From positions 586,001 to 650,000 of the forward strand of contig NZ_CP118735.1 of the NCBI RefSeq assembly GCF_032595075.1: a stretch of 64,000 bases of DNA, given 5' to 3'. Position 1 is the stretch's first letter; every line of letters starts with the position of its first letter. Under the pieces are notes generated by a model. The model was not told the DNA's origin, did no database searches, and saw only the letters and a program-made list of their open reading frames with translations. A program made the position numbers and the translations under genes. The DNA comes from Streptococcus sp. 29887 (GTDB lineage Bacteria; Bacillota; Bacilli; Lactobacillales; Streptococcaceae). Positions 56,824 through 64,000 of this stretch are shown here, in pieces.

Positions 56824-57120
56824 ATGAAAAAAGCCAATCGTGAAGAATTTTACTCCCATTTATCTGCCCTTTATCAACTGGCTCCGGAAGCTATTTCACC
56901 GGTCTTGCGTGAGAAAGTAGTTGAATTTGCGCAGAAGCTCGACCAGTCAGATAATCTTTATTTGTTGGCTGATCAGTTGTCGGTATTTGTCAATGCTGAA
57001 TTGACTGGCTTGACCTGGAGAGCGCCAAAGGAGTTGGTAGAATTGGGGCGCTATATCCAGGAATTACAAGTGACCTATCGACGTTATGTACTAGGAATAG
57101 ATAATTTAGAGGAAGAATGA
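56824..57120 (+). CDS. Bacteriocin-immunity-like protein, copy 2
   Basis: A 98-residue paralog of the preceding gene, with residues 1-49 identical and the rest changed (DQLSVFVNAELTGLTWRAPK, ending DNLEEE). The DNA of the 5' half, including the ribosome site, is nearly identical to copy 1, pointing to a recent tandem duplication or recombination with a second allele. Its stop codon overlaps the start of the glutathione transferase gene (ATGATGA), so translation is coupled. Confidence 0.6.
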   Translation: MKKANREEFYSHLSALYQLAPEAISPVLREKVVEFAQKLDQSDNLYLLADQLSVFVNAELTGLTWRAPKELVELGRYIQELQVTYRRYVLGIDNLEEE

Positions 57121-57908
57121 TGACAGAATACGCAAAACCACTGGTATGGAAGTGGGAAGATGAAAATGACAATCGTTCGGGCAATCGCCCCACAGCAGGC
57201 AGTCGCTTTGAGCAAAAACTACCAAAAGGAGAACAGCCTTTCCAAGTTTATTCCTTGGGGACACCGAATGGTATTAAGGTTGCTATCATGCTGGAAGAGT
57301 TGAAGGAGTTAGGGATTTCCGAAGCTGCTTACGACCTTTATCTGATCAATATTGGTCAAGGGGACCAGTTTGGCTCTGATTTTGTTGGAATAAATCCAAA
57401 TTCAAAAATTCCAGCTATGGTAGATTACTCTGAGAAGGAGCCGGTTCCAGTTTTTGAATCAGCCAACATTCTACTTTACCTGGCAGAAAAATTTGACGCC
57501 TTCATACCCAAAGCTTGGGCGGAACGTACAGAAGTCCTTAACTGGCTCTTCTGGCAAACTGGCGCCGCGCCATTTGTTGGCGGTGGTTTTGGGCATTTCT
57601 TCCATTACGCTCCGACAGCGCAGGAATATCCGATTAACCGCTATGCCATGGAAACCAAACGCCAATTAGATTTGTTGGATCAATTATTGGCGACCAGAGA
57701 ATATATTGCTGGAAAAGACTATACCATCGCAGATATTGCCATCTGGTCCTGGTATGGACGCTTGGTGCAAGGTCAACTCTATCCTGGTTCAGCAGAATTT
57801 CTGGATGTAGCCTCTTATCGCCATTTGAATGCCTGGGTGGAGAAAATTGCAGACCGTCCAGCCGTTCAGAAAGGCCTGGCAGTAAAATATGCTTCTATAG
57901 AAGATTAA
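57117..57908 (+). CDS. yghU: YghU-type glutathione S-transferase / disulfide oxidoreductase
   Basis: A 263-residue two-domain protein of the Nu-class GST group. A short N-terminal extension (KPLVWKWEDENDNRSGNRPT) precedes a thioredoxin-like domain (FQVYSLGTPNGIKVAIMLEEL; NPNSKIPAMVDY; FESANILLYLAEKF) and a helical C-terminal domain (DYTIADIAIWSWYGRL). YghU reduces disulfides with glutathione. Either of two adjacent ATG codons (57117, 57120) may be used. It shares the promoter of the immunity-like pair. Confidence 0.88.
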   Translation: MMTEYAKPLVWKWEDENDNRSGNRPTAGSRFEQKLPKGEQPFQVYSLGTPNGIKVAIMLEELKELGISEAAYDLYLINIGQGDQFGSDFVGINPNSKIPAMVDYSEKEPVPVFESANILLYLAEKFDAFIPKAWAERTEVLNWLFWQTGAAPFVGGGFGHFFHYAPTAQEYPINRYAMETKRQLDLLDQLLATREYIAGKDYTIADIAIWSWYGRLVQGQLYPGSAEFLDVASYRHLNAWVEKIADRPAVQKGLAVKYASIED

Positions 57909-58067
57909 AAACCTGTATTCACCCTTCAGCACTTCCACCTATGGCTAGATTTTCAGCTACTCAGCCTTTGTTAATATTCCCTAAAAAGCTGCCTTGATTA
58001 GCGAAAAACTAGCTCTTGTTTAAAAGTACTTCGCTTGTGAATTCTGGTTCTAAGTAACGAGGCTGGG

Positions 58068-58348
58068 CTCAAGCCCAGCACCACTTCTCAAAGTTAGCGT
58101 CAACATCTCAGCGCAGTGGTTGATTGGCAGATTTGTTCGTGTTTCACACTCCAAATCTGACCATTACGACTGTTGCGAACAAAGTTCGCTCTATTTCCAA
58201 CCTCCAACAGTCACTACTCTGACTGTTGGAGCTATGCGGGGGTGGGAGTGAAACAGTCTGGGGATAGACTGTTTCAGCTCAACAACTGGAAATAAGGACT
58301 TGTTGACGAACTCTTCTTTTAATTGTTGAGTTCTGTCCCACTCCCTTT
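58068..58348 (+). repeat. Interspersed hairpin-rich repeat, copy B
   Basis: Starts with GGCTGGGCTCAAGCCCAGC, carries the shared core (TCAACATCTCAGCGCAGTGG and so on, 58099 onward), a CCAACAGTC/GACTGTTGG hairpin, and ends with a long-range stem GGGGGTGGGA (58238) / TCCCACTCCC (58336-58345) and T4, which can serve as terminator for the yghU transcript. Same orientation as copy C at 61771, inverted to copy A at 3186. In 57909-58067 I see nothing further. Confidence 0.75.
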
Positions 58349-58361
58349 TGCTTGCTCATAT

Positions 58362-58390
58362 TTTACAATGGTTTGATAAAAGTTTATAAT
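58362..58390 (+). promoter_or_regulatory. Promoter upstream of the BOX-like element
   Basis: TTTACA, 17-base spacer, TATAAT. The element at 58400 starts right after it, so the transcript of the flippase gene would carry the whole element. Confidence 0.75.
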
Positions 58391-58399
58391 AGAGGAGTT

Positions 58400-58606
58400 A
58401 TACTCAATGAAAATCAAAAACAGACTAGCTCCAAAGGTTTGGGGAACCTTTGGAGGTTGGAGATGGGTGAACGTAGTTCGTTTCTACTTATGCAGATAGA
58501 ACCCTGTTACTATTTTATTTCAAGGTAACAGGCTGAAAGGCTCCACTGGAGCCTTTCACTCATCAAATCAAGTCAACAACGTCTGATTTTGATTTTCGAA
58601 GAGTAT
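58400..58606 (-). repeat. BOX-like MITE in a gene leader
   Basis: Ends ATACTCAATGAAAATC and GATTTTCGAAGAGTAT are the terminal motifs of pneumococcal BOX elements (boxC and boxA ends), here reversed. Inside are three perfect hairpins: CCAAAGGTT/AACCTTTGG, CTGTTAC/GTAACAG and GAAAGGCTCC/GGAGCCTTTC. It lies between a strong promoter and the MurJ-type gene. Confidence 0.75.
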
Positions 58607-58631
58607 TATCTTAAAAGAAAGAAGTTTTATC

Positions 58632-60272
58632 ATGTCTGAACAAACAAAAACGGGCCAATCCCGTGAGCAAGAAACAATGGTGCGAGGCATGGCCTGGTTG
58701 ACTGCCGGGAATTTTCTCAGTCGTTTGCTGGGTGTTGCCTATGTAATACCTTGGTATATCTGGCTGGGAGAACATCGGGCGGAGGCCAATGCCTTATTTA
58801 GCATGGGCTATCAAATTTATGCCAACTTCCTCTTGATTTCTACGGCTGGTTTGCCGACCGCCATTGCCAAACAGGTTGCCAAGTACAATGTACTAGGGAA
58901 AGAAGAAGTTTCCCTCTATCTGGTTCGGGAATTCTTTAAGCTCATGTTGGTCTTTGGTGCGGTCTTTGCCGGAGCCATGTTTATCAGTTCGCCTTGGCTA
59001 GCTGAAGCGTCAGGTTCCAAAGAAAAACTCATTCCAGTCATGTATAGTCTGGTTCCTCCCTTATTCATTTTTCCAGCTATGAGTATCCTACGTGGTTTTT
59101 TCCAAGGGCGGCACGATATGAAACCCTACGCTATCAGTCAGTTGGCTGAACAGTTGGTTCGTGTTATTTGGATTTTAGCAGCTACCTTTATTATCATGAA
59201 GCTGGGCAATGGGAACTATCTAGACGCAGTAGTACAGTCGACCTTTGCTGCCTTTGTAGGTATGCTGGCAAGTGTAGGAATTCTGGTTTATACTCTCTGG
59301 AAACAGGGGTACTTGGGTAAGTTGCTCCATGCCAAGAAGCAGAAAATATCTGTCAATACAGGTCAACTCATCAAAGAAACAGTCAAGGATGCTATTCCGA
59401 TTATTATTTTGAGTTTGACCATCCAGTTGCTCCAATTTATTGACCAAGTTACCTTTATCAATGTCATGGAGAAGATTACTAGCCTGACCAATTCGGAACT
59501 CTTGGAACTCTATTCCTTTATGTCTGCCAATCCCAATAAGATTACCATGATGATTATCGGGATTTCTATCAGTCTGGGCAGTGTAGCTATCCCACTCATT
59601 ACTGAGAAGTTTGTAAAAAAAGACTTGAAGGCAGCTTCCAATTTGGTGGCGGATAACTTGCAGTTACTCTTTATTTTTACCATTCCAGCCATTGTTGGAA
59701 CGGTCTTGTTGGCTAGACCACTCTACTCAGTCTTCTACGGTCAATCGCAGGACATTGAAATACAGCTCTTTGTTTGGAACCTGGTCATGATTTTACCTCT
59801 TGGCTTATACTCTGTTATCAGTGTTGTTATTCAAGCGATTTTTGAAAATCGTCGAGCGGTTATCTATTTTGCAATTGGAATACTGATAAAAGTGATCTTG
59901 CAGTTGCCAATGATTTATCTCTTCCAAGTTTACGGTCCCTTCCTTTCAACCCTGGTCAGTCTTACCGTCATGCTCTATTTATTCTATAAGCGTATTGACG
60001 CAGTCTTAGGTGTGGACGAAGGTTTGATTGTGAAAGACATTGTGACAATCAGCTGGATTTCCTTGGTTATGGGGGGCATTGTTTGGCTACTTGAATTGCT
60101 TCTCAATCACTTGCTACCAGCTGGTGGTTATCTATCGAGCTTTGTTCATTTGCTCCTTTCGGGAGGGGTGGGCGTATTCGTTTTTGTCATTTTGACCTTG
60201 AAGACACGACAGCTAGATCGTTTGATTGGCAGTCGGGCAGACTTGCTCCGTCGCAAACTAAAATTGGCTTAA
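58632..60272 (+). CDS. ytgP: MurJ/YtgP-type lipid II flippase (MOP superfamily)
   Basis: A 546-residue integral membrane protein with about 14 helices, related to MurJ. RGMAWLTAGNFLSRLLGVAYVIPW opens the first helix and SMGYQIYANFLLISTAGLPTAIAK the second; FQGRHDMKPYAISQLAEQLVRV is typical of the YtgP group that can replace MurJ in E. coli. It would flip lipid II to the outside for wall synthesis. AAGAAAGAAG is the probable ribosome site. A terminator follows. Transcript leader contains a 207-bp BOX-like element. Confidence 0.88.
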   Translation: MSEQTKTGQSREQETMVRGMAWLTAGNFLSRLLGVAYVIPWYIWLGEHRAEANALFSMGYQIYANFLLISTAGLPTAIAKQVAKYNVLGKEEVSLYLVREFFKLMLVFGAVFAGAMFISSPWLAEASGSKEKLIPVMYSLVPPLFIFPAMSILRGFFQGRHDMKPYAISQLAEQLVRVIWILAATFIIMKLGNGNYLDAVVQSTFAAFVGMLASVGILVYTLWKQGYLGKLLHAKKQKISVNTGQLIKETVKDAIPIIILSLTIQLLQFIDQVTFINVMEKITSLTNSELLELYSFMSANPNKITMMIIGISISLGSVAIPLITEKFVKKDLKAASNLVADNLQLLFIFTIPAIVGTVLLARPLYSVFYGQSQDIEIQLFVWNLVMILPLGLYSVISVVIQAIFENRRAVIYFAIGILIKVILQLPMIYLFQVYGPFLSTLVSLTVMLYLFYKRIDAVLGVDEGLIVKDIVTISWISLVMGGIVWLLELLLNHLLPAGGYLSSFVHLLLSGGVGVFVFVILTLKTRQLDRLIGSRADLLRRKLKLA

Positions 60273-60278
60273 TAAACT

Positions 60279-60309
60279 CTAGGAAAATCTGGAATGGATT
60301 TTCCTTTTT
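60279..60309 (+). terminator. Terminator of the flippase gene
   Basis: AGGAAAATC, TGGAATG, GATTTTCCTTTTTT. Confidence 0.88.
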
Positions 60310-60381
60310 TCGTGGAGATTTTTCTATAAAAAATTTTGATTTTGTGGTAGAATAGTAGGGATAAAAAAGAGGAGAGAGATG

Positions 60382-61113
60382 ATGAAACCTAAATACCAAC
60401 GTATTCTAATCAAACTATCTGGCGAGGCCTTGGCCGGTGAACGTGGTGTCGGTATTGACATCCAAACGGTTCAAGCAATGGCTAAGGAAATTCAAGAAGT
60501 AGCAGAATCAGGTGTTCAAATTGCCCTTGTTATTGGTGGTGGTAACCTTTGGCGTGGTGAACCTGCTGCTGAGGCTGGTATGGATCGTGTGCAGGCAGAC
60601 TATACTGGTATGCTTGGTACGGTTATGAATGCTCTTGTAATGGCTGATTCCCTTAAACAACTTGGTGTGGATACGCGTGTGCAGACAGCAATTGCCATGC
60701 AGTCTGTGGCTGAGCCATATATTCGTGGTCGTGCCTTGCGTCACCTTGAAAAAGGTCGGATTGTCATCTTCGGTGCTGGAATCGGTTCACCATACTTCTC
60801 AACAGATACAACTGCCGCTCTTCGTGCAGCAGAGATTGAAGCAGATGCCATCTTGATGGCTAAAAACGGTGTGGATGGTGTCTACAATGCCGATCCTAAG
60901 AAAGATGCAAATGCGGTTAAATTTAATGAATTAACCCACCGTGAAGTCATCAGCCGTGGCTTGAAAATCATGGATGCAACAGCTTCTACGCTGTCAATGG
61001 ACAACGACATTGACTTGGTAGTCTTTAACATGAACGAGCCAGGCAATATCAAGCGTGTTGTCTTTGGTGAACAAATCGGTACAACGGTTTCTAATTCTAC
61101 AGAAGAAAAATAA
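60382..61113 (+). CDS. pyrH: UMP kinase
   Basis: Phosphorylates UMP to UDP; hexameric bacterial enzyme of the amino-acid kinase fold, 243 residues. [20 protein letters not shown] (phosphate loop), [19 protein letters not shown] and the late [18 protein letters not shown] are characteristic. Two adjacent ATG codons (60379, 60382) exist; GAGGAGAGAG favours 60382. Precedes frr by 27 bases, the conserved pyrH-frr pair. Confidence 0.96.
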   Translation: MKPKYQRILIKLSGEALAGERGVGIDIQTVQAMAKEIQEVAESGVQIALVIGGGNLWRGEPAAEAGMDRVQADYTGMLGTVMNALVMADSLKQLGVDTRVQTAIAMQSVAEPYIRGRALRHLEKGRIVIFGAGIGSPYFSTDTTAALRAAEIEADAILMAKNGVDGVYNADPKKDANAVKFNELTHREVISRGLKIMDATASTLSMDNDIDLVVFNMNEPGNIKRVVFGEQIGTTVSNSTEEK

Positions 61114-61140
61114 AAGATAAAATATAAAGAAGGAAGTCTT

Positions 61141-61698
61141 ATGTCAAAAGAAATTATTGCAAAAGCCCAAGAACGCATGAACCAATCTCATCAGAGTTTG
61201 GCTCGTGAGTTCAGCCATATCCGTGCTGGTCGTGCCAATGCTAGCTTGTTGGACCGCATTTCAGTAGAATACTACGGTGCTCCAACACCCTTGAACCAAT
61301 TGGCTGGTATTACCGTTCCAGAAGCGCGTGTTCTCTTGATTACACCATTTGACAAGTCTATCTTGAAGGATATTGAGCGTGCCTTGAACGCATCTGACCT
61401 TGGTTTGACACCACAGTCTGATGGTACAGTTATTCGCTTGGTTATTCCTGCATTGACAGAGGAAACGCGTAAAAACTTGGCAAAAGATGTGAAAAAAGTG
61501 GGTGAAAACTCTAAAGTGGCTATCCGAAACATCCGTCGTGATGCTATGGACGAGGCTAAGAAAGCTGAAAAAGCTAAAGAAATCACGGAAGACGATTTGA
61601 AAACACTTGAGAAAGACATTCAAAAAGTCACTGACGATGCCATCAAGACTATCGATAAGATGACTGCCGACAAGGAAAAAGAATTGTTGGAAGTTTAA
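61141..61698 (+). CDS. frr: Ribosome recycling factor
   Basis: Releases ribosomes from mRNA after termination together with EF-G; 185 residues. The three-helix bundle and inserted beta domain show in [24 protein letters not shown] and [15 protein letters not shown], ending [20 protein letters not shown] and a Lys-rich helix. AAGGAAG precedes the ATG. Likely co-transcribed with pyrH; the repeat at 61771-61948 ends with a terminator-like stem behind it. Confidence 0.97.
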   Translation: MSKEIIAKAQERMNQSHQSLAREFSHIRAGRANASLLDRISVEYYGAPTPLNQLAGITVPEARVLLITPFDKSILKDIERALNASDLGLTPQSDGTVIRLVIPALTEETRKNLAKDVKKVGENSKVAIRNIRRDAMDEAKKAEKAKEITEDDLKTLEKDIQKVTDDAIKTIDKMTADKEKELLEV

Positions 61699-61770
61699 TC
61701 GATTTCCTTAAATGCAAGTAAATGTCATTGCTAACATGTCTAACGGAAGTGATGATACAATAAACATCTA

Positions 61771-61948
61771 ATGGGGCTGGGCAAAAAGTCTAAAGCCACT
61801 TCTCAGAGTTCGTGTCAACATCTCAGCGCAGTGGTTGATTGGCAGATTTGTTCGTGTTTCACACTCGAAATCTGACCTAATCAACTGTGCGGGGGTGGGA
61901 ACACGAACTCTTTTTTGACTAGTTGAGTTCTTTCCCACTCCCATTTTT
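61771..61948 (+). repeat. Interspersed hairpin-rich repeat, copy C
   Basis: ATGGGGCTGGG start, the shared core TCAACATCTCAGCGCAGTGG through AAATCTGACC, TGCGGGGGTGGGA, and an ending stem of GGGTGGGAA-ACGAACTC (from 61893) with GAGTTC-TTTCCCACTCCC and T5. A shorter relative of copy B. It probably acts as terminator of pyrH-frr. Confidence 0.78.
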
Positions 61949-61967
61949 AATCAGAAAGAAGAAAATC

Positions 61968-62822
61968 ATGAATGATTTATTAGCACACTATGTGGTTGGT
62001 CTTGTGACCGACCAAAATGACCAATTTTACTTTATCCAGAAAGAAGGGCTGACCTTTGCTCTTTCAAAAGATGAAGGAGAGTTCCAACTAGGGCAATCTG
62101 TCAAGGGTTTCGCTTATACAGATATGAAACAAAAGCTGCGTTTAACCACTAAAGAAGTGGGAGCAAGCCGGACTAGCTTTGGTTGGGGAACAGTGACTGA
62201 CGTTCGTAAAGACTTGGGTGTTTTTGTGGACACTGGTTTACCAGACAAGCAGGTGGTTGTTTCCTTGGATATTTTGCCTGAAATCAAGGAGTTGTGGCCT
62301 AAAAAAGGCGACCAACTTTATGTGAAATTGGACGTGGATAAGAAAGACCGTATCTGGGCTCTACCAGCCTTTCAAGAAGATTTTCAAAAGATGGCAGGCC
62401 CTGCTTATGATAATATGCAGAACCAAACCCTGCGTGCCATCGTTTACCGTCTGAAGATGACAGGGACCTTTGTCTATCTACCTGATAACAATATGCTTGG
62501 ATTTATCCATCCTAGTGAACGATTTGCCGAGCCACGCTTGGGGCAGGTTTTGGAGGCGCGTGTGATTGGTTATCGGGCAGTTGACCGAACCTTGAACCTT
62601 TCTCTTAAACCACGTTCATTTGAGATGTTGGAAAATGATGCTCAGATGATTTTGACTTATCTGGAGAGCAGTGGGGGCTTTATGACCTTGAACGACAAGT
62701 CTGCTCCGGAAGATATCAAGTCCACCTTTGGTATTTCCAAGGGACAATTCAAAAAAGCCCTGGGTGGTTTGATGAAGGCTGGGAAGGTCAAACAAGACGA
62801 GTTTGGAACGGAGTTGATCTAA
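61968..62822 (+). CDS. cvfB: CvfB family S1 RNA-binding protein
   Basis: A 284-residue protein with tandem S1-like folds and a C-terminal winged helix, as in CvfB (conserved virulence factor B), an RNA-binding regulator. GWGTVTDVRKDLGVFVDTGLPDKQ is the S1 core, RLKMTGTFVYLPDNNMLGFIHPSE a second, and GISKGQFKKALGGLMKAGKV the winged-helix end. ATG 61968 has AGAAAGAAG before it; the frame opens earlier inside the repeat. Two bases separate it from panE. Confidence 0.9.
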   Translation: MNDLLAHYVVGLVTDQNDQFYFIQKEGLTFALSKDEGEFQLGQSVKGFAYTDMKQKLRLTTKEVGASRTSFGWGTVTDVRKDLGVFVDTGLPDKQVVVSLDILPEIKELWPKKGDQLYVKLDVDKKDRIWALPAFQEDFQKMAGPAYDNMQNQTLRAIVYRLKMTGTFVYLPDNNMLGFIHPSERFAEPRLGQVLEARVIGYRAVDRTLNLSLKPRSFEMLENDAQMILTYLESSGGFMTLNDKSAPEDIKSTFGISKGQFKKALGGLMKAGKVKQDEFGTELI

Positions 62823-62824
62823 AA

Positions 62825-63745
62825 ATGAGAGTATATATCGCTGGAAGTGGTGCCATGGGTTGCCGTTTTGGCTATCAGTTATCAAAGACAAAGCATGAAG
62901 TGATTTTGTTGGATAATTGGGATGCCCATATCGAAGCGATTCGTGAAAATGGTCTGAAGGTGACGGGAGATTTTGATGATGTCGTCCAGCTCCCTATTAT
63001 GAAGCCGACTGAGGCGACGGAAGTTGCTGACCTGATTATCCTCTTAACCAAGGCGGACCAGCTGCCAAAAATGTTGCAGGATATTAAGGGTATCATTGGT
63101 GAAAAGACTAAGGTTCTTAGCCTCTTGAATGGACTTGGACATGCGACCACCATGCGCCGTTATGTGCCTGATGAGAGTATTATGGTCGGTGTAACGATTT
63201 GGTTGGCTGGTCTTAAGGGTCCTGGTCATGCGCATTTGCAGGGTCCTGGTTCTATCTCTGTGCAGAATATGGTTGGTGATGGTCAGTCAGTTGCTGATAT
63301 GATTGCTATGTTTAATGAGGCTGGTCTAAATGCGACCTATGATGACCACGTTATCAATGCTATTTGGCAAAAGGCCTGTGTCAATGGCACCATGAATCCG
63401 ACTTGTACAATCTTGAATTGCACCATTGGAGAACTCTTTGGAACAGAGGGCGGGCTAAATTTGGTGCAAGGAATTTTCAAGGAATTCATCGCCGTTGCCA
63501 AATCAGAAACCGCTGGAATTGATGAAGAGGCTATTTGGAAATATATCATTGATGCTTCTAAAAAAGCATCTAATCACTATCCATCTATGCATCAGGATTT
63601 GGTGCAAAATGGTCGTAAGACTGAAATTGATTACCTAAATGGCGCTGTTGTTTTTAAAGGCAAACGTGCAGGCATTCCAACTCCTTATTGCCAAATGATT
63701 ACAGAGATGGTTCATGCCAAGGAAGCCATGCTTGGGTTGAGATAG
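62825..63745 (+). CDS. panE: 2-dehydropantoate 2-reductase (ketopantoate reductase)
   Basis: NADPH-dependent reduction of ketopantoate to pantoate for coenzyme A synthesis; 306 residues. The N-terminal nucleotide loop is YIAGSGAMGCRFGYQL, LLNGLGHATTMRRYV carries the Asn of the family, and NAIWQKACVNGTMNPTC holds the catalytic Lys (~180). EIDYLNGAVVFKGKRAGIPTP is the usual end. Co-transcribed with cvfB. Other ApbA-type reductases share these features, so the substrate is an assumption from the family. Confidence 0.88.
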   Translation: MRVYIAGSGAMGCRFGYQLSKTKHEVILLDNWDAHIEAIRENGLKVTGDFDDVVQLPIMKPTEATEVADLIILLTKADQLPKMLQDIKGIIGEKTKVLSLLNGLGHATTMRRYVPDESIMVGVTIWLAGLKGPGHAHLQGPGSISVQNMVGDGQSVADMIAMFNEAGLNATYDDHVINAIWQKACVNGTMNPTCTILNCTIGELFGTEGGLNLVQGIFKEFIAVAKSETAGIDEEAIWKYIIDASKKASNHYPSMHQDLVQNGRKTEIDYLNGAVVFKGKRAGIPTPYCQMITEMVHAKEAMLGLR

Positions 63746-63764
63746 GGGATTTTAGGAGATAAAG

Positions 63765-64000
63765 GTGAAAAAGAGTATTGTTTGTTGGGTAATTGTTCTA
63801 TTAACGATGATCCTCCTACCAGTACGTGCAGATGAATTGATGGACATTACGCGAGCTGCTGGCTATGAAGTCAGTGAAGTCAATCGTCCCAAGTCTACCA
63901 TTGTAATTGATGGAAATACTGGAGATATTCTATGGCAGGATAATGTTGATGAGGTTCGTGATCCTGCAAGTATGAGTAAACTAATGACGCTTTATTTAGT
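63765..64000 (+). CDS. dacA: D-alanyl-D-alanine carboxypeptidase (PBP, S11 family), partial
   Basis: Starts with GTG 63765 (AGGAGAT upstream) and runs off the window; 78 codons are visible. A signal peptide ending PVRA is followed by ITRAAGYEVSEVN, PKSTIVIDGNTGDILWQDN and DPASMSKLMTLYL, in which the Ser of the S-x-x-K motif is the acyl-enzyme nucleophile. Such enzymes trim the terminal D-Ala of peptidoglycan stem peptides. The dacA (PBP3) symbol is by family; the rest of the gene is not seen. Confidence 0.82.
   Translation, partial: MKKSIVCWVIVLLTMILLPVRADELMDITRAAGYEVSEVNRPKSTIVIDGNTGDILWQDNVDEVRDPASMSKLMTLYL

Overview
The window looks like a Streptococcus chromosome, most probably Streptococcus suis. 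Gene content and order are streptococcal: mevalonate genes mvaS/mvaA, pgdA, dnaX, metK with a SAM-III riboswitch, queT with a preQ1-II riboswitch, hprK-lgt, glmU-nudix-macP-mtnN, rplK-rplA and pyrH-frr-cvfB. GC is moderately low, ribosome sites are AGGAGG-like, and hairpin-rich repeats of the kind seen in S. suis occur between genes. The species name is an inference from content; no search was run.

Layout. 1-1300: end of a decayed prophage (tail of a PBECR-type nuclease gene, a foldable RNA, hairpin repeats, att-like repeats, a truncated tyrosine integrase). 1316-12100: ordinary core genes (GNAT, isoprenoid precursor genes on the minus strand, gpmA, gloA, pgdA, a DEAD-box helicase with an oxidoreductase, udk with padR). 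12128-13541: an ISL3-family insertion sequence with an exact 8-bp target duplication, inserted in the T-run of a terminator. 14053-16614: an LPXTG surface protein whose promoter spacer holds a 15-T tract. 16712-32818: housekeeping block (fRMsr-dnaX, birA, pepA, dCMP deaminase, metK, murA, map, queT, tex-sprT). 33123-39382: envelope and carbon control (YvlB/PspC pair, manA, hprK, lgt). 39384-43853: accessory block (Mbeg1-type hydrolase, a PadR module with a 54-residue membrane peptide, a four-gene operon starting with a DUF2829/Tad2-like protein). 44029-47827: glmU to mtnN and a cyclophilin lipoprotein. 47972-49620: a broken small gene and an IS110 element with a probable bridge RNA. 49623-64000: LacI regulator, ftsK, rplK-rplA with two L1-type leader sites, two tandem immunity-like genes, a BOX-like element in the leader of a MurJ-type flippase gene, pyrH-frr-cvfB-panE, and the start of a D,D-carboxypeptidase gene cut by the window edge.

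How genes work together. Thiolase, MvaS and MvaA carry acetyl-CoA to mevalonate. MetK makes SAM, whose methylation and polyamine by-products MtnN recycles. MurA, GlmU, the MurJ-type flippase, MacP, PgdA and the carboxypeptidase all serve peptidoglycan. HprK controls carbon catabolite repression. RplK, RplA and Frr serve translation.

The signals most worth a second look are the T15 promoter tract (probable phase variation), several genes whose ATG lies 6-7 bases after an extended -10 box (predicted leaderless mRNAs, including a 34-codon peptide in the murA leader with attenuator-like stems), the long insertion inside the SAM-III riboswitch, the IS110 non-coding end, the tandem immunity-like pair with a constant N-terminus and variable C-terminus, and the Tad2-like operon.
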